Assembly (NCBI GenBank): GCA_959606905.1
Contig: CAUHML010000058.1
Location: forward strand, 1-18,771
Reading direction: 5' to 3'
DNA from: an uncultured Bacteroides sp.
GTDB lineage: Bacteria; Bacteroidota; Bacteroidia; Bacteroidales; Bacteroidaceae
DNA: 18,771 bases
Shown here: in pieces, positions 7,260 through 13,607 of the stretch
Numbering within the stretch: the first letter of the stretch is position 1
Layout: each line of letters begins with the position of its first letter
Made by a program: the position numbers and the translations under genes
Notes under the pieces: generated by a model
What the model was told of the DNA's origin: nothing
Seen by the model: the letters and a program-made list of their open reading frames with translations, nothing else
Databases searched by the model: none

Positions 7260-8416
7260 CAAAAGCATTATTTAGACTATTCATCCTGTTCATAACCTGT
7301 AGCACTGCAATCTCATGTAGTGAACAGGATTCTCCCGAGCTCCCTGATAATCCGGGCAATACCAATCAAGGAATTGCCTCTATTGACCAAACGCAAATCA
7401 ATGGAAACGGAGGCGGATTTATCATTCGTGTAAAAGCTGACGGCATATGGCAGGCTTCAAGCAGTGAGACTTGGTGCACATTGAGTAGAGCATCCGGCAA
7501 TGGAAATGGCTCTATCAGTGGATATATGAAAGCAAATACCGGAGCTGAACGAAGTGTCATTATTACAATCACTTCCGGAAAAGAAGAAGCCCAATTTACA
7601 CTCAAACAATTAGCAGGCGATAGTTCGAATCCGGATCCAGACCCGGATCCGGAAAAACCTTCTGGATATGCAGGGAGGATTGAAATTCCGAAGTTGAAAG
7701 GTGGAAGCATGAATCAATTCATAACACATACTACAAACATAGAAGGGAAAGAAATTATAACATATAGTATGGAATATGATTATTCAAAAAAGCATGCACG
7801 CTGGGTCGCATTTACTTTTGATAGTAAAACTAAAATATCCAATGTATCTCGTACTGACGCCTGGATGTACGATAAAAAAATACCCGAAGAATATAGGACT
7901 TATGAAAAAGACTATAAAGAATATAGTAGAGGACATTTATGTGCATCATACGATCGTACATACTCACTAGAAGCAAACAAACAAACTTTCTATTATTCAA
8001 ATATGAGCCCCCAATCAACAGCTTTCAATACTGGATTCTGGACCAAATTCGAACAATCAATAAAAGCTCCAAATGGAAAGAATGATTTTGTACATAAATT
8101 AGGAGATAATGATACGTTATACGTTGTTAAAGGAGGGTATATAGATGACGAAGAAATAAAATATACGGGAAATCATGTTGCTGTTCCACGTTTCTATTTT
8201 ATAGCTCTTCTTTTATACCAAAATGGGCAATACACACAGGGAATGGCGTATTACGTGAATCAATTTGATTATGACCCAAGTTCCACTATCAAGAGCTATG
8301 CTATGTCTATAGATAAGCTGGAAGAGAAAACCCACATTGATTTCTTTCATAATCTTCCGCCCGATATTGAGTCAGAAGTGGAAGCTAAATACAATGAAAA
8401 AGCATGGTTCCAATAG
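7256..8416 (+). CDS. BACON-domain NUC-family (DNA/RNA non-specific) nuclease lipoprotein
   Basis: This 386-residue protein starts within the EEP stop codon (ATGA overlap). Its signal peptide ends in lipobox AISC (Cys21). Residues about 40-118 form a BACON domain (GGGFIIRVKADGIWQASSS, TWCTLSRASGNGNGSISGY, VIITITSGKEEAQFTLKQL). An acidic DPDPDPDPEKP linker leads to the NUC nuclease domain (about 139-386). The catalytic segment reads YSRGHLCAS with His227 as the expected general base. The first position of the usual DRGH motif is Ser here. SNMSPQSTAFNTGFW supplies the expected metal-binding Asn249, and Glu266 lies downstream. In this family (Serratia nuclease type) the enzyme cleaves DNA and RNA without strong sequence preference. 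It is probably surface-exposed and feeds the divergent receptor system. The paralogue at 1-226 lacks the BACON domain. Confidence 0.88.
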   Translation: MTKALFRLFILFITCSTAISCSEQDSPELPDNPGNTNQGIASIDQTQINGNGGGFIIRVKADGIWQASSSETWCTLSRASGNGNGSISGYMKANTGAERSVIITITSGKEEAQFTLKQLAGDSSNPDPDPDPEKPSGYAGRIEIPKLKGGSMNQFITHTTNIEGKEIITYSMEYDYSKKHARWVAFTFDSKTKISNVSRTDAWMYDKKIPEEYRTYEKDYKEYSRGHLCASYDRTYSLEANKQTFYYSNMSPQSTAFNTGFWTKFEQSIKAPNGKNDFVHKLGDNDTLYVVKGGYIDDEEIKYTGNHVAVPRFYFIALLLYQNGQYTQGMAYYVNQFDYDPSSTIKSYAMSIDKLEEKTHIDFFHNLPPDIESEVEAKYNEKAWFQ

Positions 8417-8501
8417 GAAATATCAAGTTATTGCAATCTATAGTATAATAATCATGAATCATTGGAAAGAAGCTTAGGATACACTGTAAATCTTTTCACC
8501 T

Positions 8502-8577
8502 TATCTGCCATCTGCAACAAAAAAAAATGCCAAAGACACCAATAGCCAATGTAGCATAGTGTTGCAGATAGCAGATA
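8502..8577. repeat. 18-bp inverted repeat around a 40-bp loop
   Basis: Left arm 8502-8519 (TATCTGCCATCTGCAACA) and right arm 8560-8577 (TGTTGCAGATAGCAGATA) are reverse complements except at one position. They enclose 40 bp. The repeat lies 85 bp after the nuclease stop, between convergent genes. It could end transcription, although the loop is long and only a short TTTT follows. It could also be a very small inverted-repeat element. The rest of the 344-bp gap 8417-8760 holds the gene remnant annotated next. Confidence 0.65.
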
Positions 8578-8600
8578 TTTTGCACGTTTTCAACCTTATA

Positions 8601-8708
8601 TCAAACATACTTTAATATGACAAGTAACATTAATAAAGAAAACAAAGTCACTAAAAACATCGTAACTGATTTATGAGGCACACAGCTATACAACTGTTCC
8701 ATATCCAC
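8601..8708 (-). pseudogene. Remnant of the 5' end of an MgtC/DUF4010 membrane-protein gene
   Basis: The + strand sequence 8629-8707 aligns without gaps to 11390-11468, the start of the intact MgtC/DUF4010 gene; by hand I count 65 of 79 identical bases. Similarity continues less strictly into the leader region up to about 8745, which still shows a near -7 box (TTTATTTG). On the minus strand the remnant reads (GTG GAT) MEQLYSCVPHKSVTMFLVT, then LFSLLMLLVILKYV and a TGA at 8601-8603. Of the first 24 residues 18 match the intact protein, after which similarity ends. The intact product has 432 residues, so this is about 8 percent of it. The start codon equivalent is GTG, with an in-frame ATG two codons later (8702). 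It is most likely dead, but a 33-residue hydrophobic peptide could in principle be made. Confidence 0.75.
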
Positions 8709-8760
8709 GTAGTATTCTCTTTTTATAATAAGAGGAACTTAGCAAATAAAAAACAAACTT

Positions 8761-10023
8761 TCATTCTTCATCATCCAACAACCACCTCCATACCGGCACA
8801 ACCCGAATCGTCTTCTCTCCTTCTACGATCATTTCCTCTTCGTCTCTGGTAATAATACACAGATCATCCACTGCCACATTTTCTGCAAGTTTCAGTAAGG
8901 CATTCACTTCTCGTTTTCGAGTCTCTGGATCTTTTAAACTATATGATACTTGTATGGCCTTATGTGCTTCATCCAGATAAAAGTCTACTTCTATATTCCG
9001 ATGATAGAAATATAAACCATCGCCATACCGTTTCTTTAGTGTTACTGCTACAAGATTTTCCAATAAAGAAGTTTCCGGGTCCATTAAAAACAGACTCAGT
9101 ATTCCATTATCCATAAAATAGAACTTTTTATTGGATACTTTATCAGCTAACTTACTTACATAGTTTTCTAAAGGAAATAGGATCCAGGTATCTTCCAGAT
9201 AATTCAAATAGTCTATAATAGTATCAGTGGTAATCTTCTTGCCTGTAGAAGATACTAAATTAGCCAGGCGAGTGAAAGAAGAAGGCTGTTTCACGCTTTC
9301 AGCCAGTTTTCGAATGAGTACCTTTAACGCCATATCATTTCGAATAGAATAACGAGCCACTAAATCACCGAAGAATATCTTATTAAAAAGACTACTCAGC
9401 CATTGTCGCTTCTCTTGTCCCTCGGCCACTAACAGTTCAGGCAAACCACCAAAACGAAAGTAAGTATCGAAATGTCGGACTACCTCCGAACGGTTCTTAT
9501 AAATCCAAAGCTTATCTAATTGAACACCGTTAGATGACAAATACTCACGGAATGAGAAAGGATAGACGTATTGAATCATAAAACGTCCCCCTAGAGTAGT
9601 AGCTATATCCTTACTCAACATCTTAGCATTGCTCCCTGTTACATAAACCCTGTACTTCTGATCGGCAAGCCGTCGGACAAATTGTTCCCAATGCGGTACA
9701 ATCTGTATTTCATCTAAAAAAAATATAGGACGATGAGAATACATCTCTTCATAACATCTCTTTATCATATCAAGATGTTCTGTATCCATACCAGCTATTC
9801 GCTCATCCTCAAAATTAAAGAAAAGAATCTCTTCCGGTGAAATACCTATCTCTATTAAATGATGTATCTGCTGATACATCAAATAAGACTTCCCAACCCG
9901 ACGTAAACCTACAAAGACATAATTGAAGTTATCAGATAGAGTCACCGCACGTTTCACGAATGACACGCTCTTTACAAATTGCTGATATTCAGCTATCAAT
10001 CCTTTTATCAGTTCCTTATTCAT
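8761..10023 (-). CDS. AAA-family ATPase with C-terminal DUF4143 domain
   Basis: This 420-residue cytoplasmic protein has an AAA_14-type ATPase domain: Walker A GLRRVGKSYL (residues 39-48, Lys45), Walker B IFFLDEIQ (Asp104, Glu105), and a sensor-like YVTGSNAKML (127-136). The C-terminal DUF4143 domain carries NIEVDFYL (343-350) followed by IQVSYSL, the layout of a PD-(D/E)XK-like fold in which the usual catalytic Lys (EVK) is replaced by Ser360, so nuclease activity is doubtful. Such proteins are common and often multicopy in Bacteroidetes; their physiological role is unclear. The gene follows the MgtC/DUF4010 gene on the same strand after 147 bp, but it has its own control region with three palindromic repeats (10030-10120), so it is probably regulated independently and perhaps by its own product. 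Confidence 0.88.
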   Translation of the reverse strand: MNKELIKGLIAEYQQFVKSVSFVKRAVTLSDNFNYVFVGLRRVGKSYLMYQQIHHLIEIGISPEEILFFNFEDERIAGMDTEHLDMIKRCYEEMYSHRPIFFLDEIQIVPHWEQFVRRLADQKYRVYVTGSNAKMLSKDIATTLGGRFMIQYVYPFSFREYLSSNGVQLDKLWIYKNRSEVVRHFDTYFRFGGLPELLVAEGQEKRQWLSSLFNKIFFGDLVARYSIRNDMALKVLIRKLAESVKQPSSFTRLANLVSSTGKKITTDTIIDYLNYLEDTWILFPLENYVSKLADKVSNKKFYFMDNGILSLFLMDPETSLLENLVAVTLKKRYGDGLYFYHRNIEVDFYLDEAHKAIQVSYSLKDPETRKREVNALLKLAENVAVDDLCIITRDEEEMIVEGEKTIRVVPVWRWLLDDEE

Positions 10024-10029
10024 TTTACA

Positions 10030-10120
10030 TTATCGATTATATTCGACAAATATAGATTATTTTTATCGAATATAGTCGATAAAAACACCTCTATTTTATC
10101 GATTATATTCGACAAAATAG
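10030..10120. repeat. Three palindromic operator-like repeats upstream of the AAA ATPase gene
   Basis: Three 21-bp copies occur at 10030-10050, 10062-10082 (inverted) and 10096-10116. Copies 1 and 3 share TATCGATTATATTCGACAAA exactly; copy 2 is their reverse complement with two differences. Each is a dyad of TCGA half-sites around 6 bp. Copy 2 has perfect 10-bp arms (TTTTTATCGA at 10060-10069, TCGATAAAAA at 10076-10085). Copy 3 extends to 12-bp arms with one mismatch (CTATTTTATCGA at 10091-10102, TCGACAAAATAG at 10109-10120). Start-to-start spacing is 32 and 34 bp, near three helical turns. Copy 1 overlaps the -7 box of the ATPase gene and ends 7 bp before its ATG. Confidence 0.85.
10047..10054 (-). 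promoter_or_regulatory. -7 box of the AAA ATPase gene
   Basis: TATATTTG on the minus strand is an exact match to TAnnTTTG, 23 bp before the ATG at 10023. It overlaps operator copy 1, so a protein bound there would be expected to block transcription. No clear TTTG is present at the -33 position. Confidence 0.5.
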
Positions 10121-10170
10121 AAGATTACTAGAACTAAGACCAATGAAAAACGATCAATTGCTCCCTTTTC

Positions 10171-11469
10171 TTAAATATAAAAGAACAGCAACAAAACGAG
10201 ATTACAAGCAATTACCACACCGAATCCTCCCAAAATCCAAGGACGAAGTTTACTCCCCTTCCCTGCAAAGAATAGAGCATAGAACATGTTTACCATTATA
10301 TTGCTAATAATAGCCTGCATACTACAAGCAGTAATTATCAGTGCAGCCACACTGCCTGTATTTTGCAACAAGTTTAATATAAAAGGAGTTATATCACTAA
10401 AACCGGAAACAAAAGACAAGAGATTTAATCCGCCTGTGCCCGCATACACTAACGTATAGTGAGTTAAGAAAGTGAATATCACAAAGAGTACGGCAAAAAT
10501 CAAAGCAACTTTAAATTCCAACGGGTTGCTACTATCATCTTCTTCTGTTTCAGCAGGCTGGTCTTCCGGTCGTTTTTGCCGGGAATGGATAAACCAGGCA
10601 ACAATAGCCGCGACTACAGCCATAGTCAACAGATATGGATAAATAGACAGGAAGATTTCTCTACTGAAAATAAGTATCAGTATCATAAATCGCAGAAACA
10701 TCATGCTAACAGCCAGCAACATGGCAGCAACATAATCAGTCGCTTCCTGCTCTGATGCTTTTCGGCTTTTACGGGCAAGTACCGAGATCGTAGCCGTACT
10801 GCTGTATAATCCACCAATAATACCGGAAACTAACGTTCCGGATTCATGGAATACATATCTCTTTAATAGATAAGAGAGATAGGAAATGCCGGATACTACT
10901 ACCGTTGCCAACCAGATAGAATAAGGAGTAAGATTAATATCCGGAATCAGATTCTTATGCGGAAGCATCGGTAATATGATACCGCTGATAGCCAAGAACT
11001 TGGCTAACGTAATCATTTCATCATTCTTCATCCGTTGCGCAAACTCCGTAAAAGTATGTTTGAGTTCAGTCAGCAGAAGCACAGTCACAACTACCATAAC
11101 ATAAAACCAGGAAGGTTGGGTAGCTACGATAGGAGCCATACAATAAGTAATCAGGGCAATAATGATGGTAGTTACACCAAAAACATGAAATTGTGATTGC
11201 TTTACATAATAGTTTAATCCCAACAGCAATCCCAATACCGCTCCACCTCCCATAAACAGACGCATATCCGTAGGGTCTAAGATATAAAGCAAGTAACCCA
11301 GTATACCAATAAAGGTAAAGGTGCGGTCGGTTCCGAAAAGAGTAGTTTCCCCCTCACGCTTCAGACTGATTCGACGTTGCGAAAGTCCGATTAATAAAGA
11401 AAACAAGGTTACTAAAACAAAAGTAACCAATTCACGCGGCACATAACTGTACAACTGTTCCATATCCAT
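10171..11469 (-). CDS. MgtC/SapB-family membrane protein with DUF4010 domain
   Basis: A 432-residue polytopic inner-membrane protein. Residues about 15-140 resemble an MgtC domain (FVLVTLFSLLIGLSQRR, then TFTFIGILGYLLYIL and LFMGGGAVLGLLLGLNYYV). Residues about 185-395 resemble DUF4010 (WLATVVVSGISYLSYLLKRY, then GTLVSGIIGGLYSSTATISV, ARKS and a series of hydrophobic helices). An acidic cytoplasmic loop (about 305-318, AETEEDDSSNP) separates two groups of helices. MgtC proteins are linked to magnesium limitation and acid adaptation, but the function of DUF4010 fusions is not settled, so I give no substrate. The start MDMEQLYSY is followed by PRELVTF and is preceded at 20-30 bp by a good -7 box. 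A decayed second copy of the 5' end lies at 8601-8708, downstream of the ATPase gene. Confidence 0.85.
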   Translation of the reverse strand: MDMEQLYSYVPRELVTFVLVTLFSLLIGLSQRRISLKREGETTLFGTDRTFTFIGILGYLLYILDPTDMRLFMGGGAVLGLLLGLNYYVKQSQFHVFGVTTIIIALITYCMAPIVATQPSWFYVMVVVTVLLLTELKHTFTEFAQRMKNDEMITLAKFLAISGIILPMLPHKNLIPDINLTPYSIWLATVVVSGISYLSYLLKRYVFHESGTLVSGIIGGLYSSTATISVLARKSRKASEQEATDYVAAMLLAVSMMFLRFMILILIFSREIFLSIYPYLLTMAVVAAIVAWFIHSRQKRPEDQPAETEEDDSSNPLEFKVALIFAVLFVIFTFLTHYTLVYAGTGGLNLLSFVSGFSDITPFILNLLQNTGSVAALIITACSMQAIISNIMVNMFYALFFAGKGSKLRPWILGGFGVVIACNLVLLLFFYI

Positions 11470-11495
11470 ACACTGCTCTCTTTTTTATATAAGAA

Positions 11496-11503
11496 CAAAT
11501 ATA
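11496..11503 (-). promoter_or_regulatory. -7 box of the MgtC/DUF4010 gene
   Basis: TATATTTG on the minus strand exactly matches TAnnTTTG and would give a leader of about 20 nt. It lies in the 52-bp gap after the CYTH gene, so the two genes may be transcribed separately as well as by readthrough. Confidence 0.5.
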
Positions 11504-11521
11504 CGGTTTATTTGTTAACGC

Positions 11522-11989
11522 TCACCACGTTTTATACGGTTTTTTCATTAGCTGTGAGTTATAGTAGCGTATGTCGCCCGTTACCTCCTCACCGATAAAG
11601 TCGGGTTTTACAAAAGCCTCATCTTCCGATTCCAACTCTACTTCTGCCACAATAAGTCCTTCATTCTCACCATAAAACTCGTCGACTTCAAATACATGTT
11701 TGCCACTACGTACCAAATAGCGGGTCTTGTCAATAATCCCCGGTTCGCAAAGCCTCATCAATTCTTCTGCTTCTGATAAGGCCAGCTCCTTTTCCCATTC
11801 ATAACGACTGGTACCGGAAGCATTAGAAGCTCCCTTTATTGTCAGATAACCTTTTTCATCCCGAATACGAACCCGGACAGTACGCCCGCGAGCACTACTG
11901 ATATACCCCTGCACAATATGACTCTGCGCAAAAGCCGAAGACTTGAATTCACCGATAACTAAAAATTTACGTTCTATTTCCTGTGCCAT
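11522..11989 (-). CDS. CYTH-domain (triphosphate tunnel metalloenzyme) protein
   Basis: A 155-residue cytoplasmic protein consisting of a single CYTH domain. The signature ExExK is EIERK (Glu4, Glu6, Lys8). Further tunnel residues are visible: TVRVRIRDE (Arg39, Arg41, Arg43), LTIKG (Lys52), RYEWEKEL, DKTRYLV (Lys88, Arg90), FEVDEFYG (Glu101, Asp103), IVAEVELES (Glu116, Glu118, Glu120) and GDIRYYNSQL (Arg141). Small single-domain bacterial members of this family usually hydrolyse inorganic tripolyphosphate or other triphosphates in a metal-dependent way, but some are adenylate cyclases or thiamine triphosphatases, so the substrate is open. Length is normal for the single-domain group and every recognisable tunnel residue is present. 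The ATG is only 4 nt after a perfect -7 box, so the mRNA may be leaderless. Confidence 0.87.
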   Translation of the reverse strand: MAQEIERKFLVIGEFKSSAFAQSHIVQGYISSARGRTVRVRIRDEKGYLTIKGASNASGTSRYEWEKELALSEAEELMRLCEPGIIDKTRYLVRSGKHVFEVDEFYGENEGLIVAEVELESEDEAFVKPDFIGEEVTGDIRYYNSQLMKKPYKTW

Positions 11990-11993
11990 GGCA

Positions 11994-12001
11994 CAAAGAT
12001 A
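11994..12001 (-). promoter_or_regulatory. -7 box directly in front of the CYTH gene
   Basis: TATCTTTG on the minus strand exactly matches TAnnTTTG. Four bases (TGCC) separate it from the ATG at 11989. With normal spacing the transcript would start at or next to the A of the start codon. No clear TTTG -33 element is visible. Confidence 0.45.
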
Positions 12002-12010
12002 AATTAAAAA

Positions 12011-12087
12011 TTGAAAATTGAGAATTAAAAAATGATAGTTTGATACCTCACATCATGTATCAGAAAACTACAATTCTCAATTTTCAA
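12011..12087. terminator. Long nested hairpin after the porin gene
   Basis: TTGAAAATTGAGAATT (12011-12026) and AATTCTCAATTTTCAA (12072-12087) are perfect 16-bp reverse complements. Inside them TGATAC and GTATCA also pair. The structure lies 14 bp after the stop of the leftward porin gene and just before the CYTH gene. AT-rich hairpins of this type are common between Bacteroides genes. I read it as a terminator or transcript-end stabiliser for the porin gene. Confidence 0.6.
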
Positions 12088-12100
12088 GTCTCTATTTATT

Positions 12101-13153
12101 TCAGAATCTCGTCATGAACTCAATCACGATTTTGTCCCGTTCCGATTCTTTTGGAACGCCGGAGTTCTTATAGAAATATTTCTCGAAGTTCAGTCGGAGG
12201 TCGGCAATGAAAGCTTTGGAAAGACTTAGCGTGATTCCACCCGTCACACGATGTCGGGCATAATCATTTATAATCAGAGCTTTTGTCGTTTCATCCATCT
12301 TGCCATCACTATGATCGGTCATCATATCATAGCGAGCCAGGAAGGAGATTTTATTGAATACTTTCTTTAATGGTAAATCGTAATTAATAAAACTATTCAC
12401 CGCATGAACATCTTTAAATGCTTCGTGACCGTACATTTTATATAAATATTCCGCCTCAATATGAAAACGGTCATTCTGATAATAGACACCGGCATCGTAC
12501 ATATTAATCCGCACATTTTCCGGTTTTATCATTTGGGTGCTAAGTGTCAGATTCCAGTTCTTATTAGGCAGTAACTGCGCTTTTATGGAGTAATTCAGTG
12601 TTTTATGCCATTCTTTCTGATTGGTCAAACCGGAGCCGTTGAATAATCCTCCTTCAAGAATAAATGGGAAACCGTCTTTATTCGTATAACCAGCCGTCAA
12701 ACCGACATCACGCACATTTCCTACTTGCTTGGCAATGAATGAACGGTTGGCAAAATACTGCTGATGTGGTGAGCGGTGAGCATCTATCGTGAAAGGAACG
12801 CGCATCTGACCGATCGTAAAATTCAGGTCTTTCACCGGAAAAACACGTGCATACGCATCAAGCATTTTAATGGAACCTTCGTCGGAAAGGTCGATTTCCG
12901 CTTTATAGGCAACTAACGGATGTACATTCCCCGAAACACTGAAGCGCGCGTTACGTACTTCAAAACGACTTTCACTTGTTTCTGTCTGGTATTCATATTT
13001 TCCCCGGATAGTTCCGTGAATCTCCGGCAGGTAATCCTTAAATTCCATTGTCTGCTTATCCAGCTTCTTGCCATCCCCGGCATCTTCTTTTGCCTGTCCA
13101 AAGGCCATTGTCGCCAGCAAAAGCATGACGACGGTTGTTCTGATTCTACTCAT
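12101..13153 (-). CDS. Porin O/P-like outer-membrane beta-barrel protein
   Basis: A 350-residue outer-membrane protein with a Sec signal peptide (MSRIRTTVVMLLLATMAFG, cleavage near QA). The mature part reads as a beta-barrel. It contains IHGTIRGKYEYQTE, SRFEVRNARFSVSGNVHPLV, YKAEIDLSDEGSIKMLDAYA, LNFTIGQMRVPFTID and the ANRSFI...VGNVRDVGLTAGY block, and ends in VIEFMTRF with a terminal Phe. This layout is that of the phosphate-selective porin O/P family (Porin_O_P). Bacteroidetes members have not in general been shown to be phosphate-specific, so the name indicates fold and not substrate. It is monocistronic: a promoter lies just upstream and a long hairpin just downstream. Confidence 0.8.
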   Translation of the reverse strand: MSRIRTTVVMLLLATMAFGQAKEDAGDGKKLDKQTMEFKDYLPEIHGTIRGKYEYQTETSESRFEVRNARFSVSGNVHPLVAYKAEIDLSDEGSIKMLDAYARVFPVKDLNFTIGQMRVPFTIDAHRSPHQQYFANRSFIAKQVGNVRDVGLTAGYTNKDGFPFILEGGLFNGSGLTNQKEWHKTLNYSIKAQLLPNKNWNLTLSTQMIKPENVRINMYDAGVYYQNDRFHIEAEYLYKMYGHEAFKDVHAVNSFINYDLPLKKVFNKISFLARYDMMTDHSDGKMDETTKALIINDYARHRVTGGITLSLSKAFIADLRLNFEKYFYKNSGVPKESERDKIVIEFMTRF

Positions 13154-13180
13154 TTCAGTTGTCTGCTACTAAATTCACGG

Positions 13181-13188
13181 CAAAAGTA
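13181..13188 (-). promoter_or_regulatory. -7 box of the porin gene
   Basis: TACTTTTG on the minus strand exactly matches TAnnTTTG and is followed by CCG, giving a leader of about 20 nt. The nearest TTTG (13214-13217) is 25 bp upstream, somewhat farther than usual. Confidence 0.5.
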
Positions 13189-13287
13189 CAACTGTGAGGA
13201 TACACGGAGATGACAAATTAACTACGGGAAAATGACAGAAAAGTTACATTTATATTACAGAGAACACAAATGCATTACAAAACAAAG

Positions 13288-13386
13288 AGTTCGCCACAAA
13301 TTACGCAGATTAACACAGATCGGATTTGATATTTATCCTATCAATAACCAAACAATCTGGGTTAACCGTATAATTTGTGGCGAACT
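13288..13386. terminator. Inverted repeat ending the prfB transcription unit
   Basis: AGTTCGCCACAAATT (13288-13302) and AATTTGTGGCGAACT (13372-13386) are perfect 15-bp reverse complements. Similarity continues inward: the left side reads ACGCAGATTAACACAGAT and the right side, reversed, ATACGGTTAACCCAGATT. The right arm begins 2 bp after the stop codon of the small membrane-protein gene, so the hairpin would close that operon. From memory, similar 'CGCCACAAATTACGCAGATTAACACAGAT'-like sequences recur between genes in Bacteroides, so it may belong to a dispersed repeat family. Confidence 0.65.
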
Positions 13387-13388
13387 TA

Positions 13389-13523
13389 TCAGCCGAAAAA
13401 GGAAAATGCGATCAGCATAATCAATGCCAAAATAATTAATGAGACGAACACTATTTTGACAACCTTCTGGGCTTGTTCTTCTTCTTTCTTACTAATTGCT
13501 ACTTTTTTCTTCACCTTACCCAT
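13389..13523 (-). CDS. Small single-helix membrane protein (44 residues)
   Basis: A short gene begins at the ATG at 13523 and ends with TGA at 13391-13389. It encodes MGKVKKKVAISKKEEEQAQK, then VVKIVFVSLIILALIMLIAFSFFG. The first 20 residues are strongly charged, Lys-rich and then Glu-rich. The last 24 form one hydrophobic helix, so the expected topology is N-terminus in the cytoplasm. It lies 84 bp after the prfB stop on the same strand, with a hairpin directly after it, so cotranscription with prfB is likely. I do not recognise a family. The lack of internal stops, the clean charge and hydrophobicity pattern, and the tight fit between prfB and the terminator support a real gene. Confidence 0.65.
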   Translation of the reverse strand: MGKVKKKVAISKKEEEQAQKVVKIVFVSLIILALIMLIAFSFFG

Positions 13524-13607
13524 AATAGTTAGCTTTAAAGTTCAACGCTAACAAAGTAAGTACAAATCTATTAACTTTCCAAAAATAATTCTTGCTAATT
13601 TTATTTT

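Noticed and set aside
7366..7710. Leftward 114-codon open frame
   Set aside because: It is the complement of the BACON domain and acidic linker of the nuclease lipoprotein.
8761..10023. The AAA/DUF4143 ATPase as part of a phage-defence or toxin-antitoxin system
   Set aside because: There is no partner gene of a known defence type next to it, and the PD-(D/E)XK-like motif lacks its Lys.
10030..10120. Short CRISPR array
   Set aside because: There are only three copies, one is inverted, the units are palindromic, the spacers are 11-13 bp, and they overlap a promoter.
13232..13420. Rightward 62-codon open frame
   Set aside because: It runs through the inverted repeat and across the end of the small membrane-protein gene, and its composition is that of noncoding sequence.
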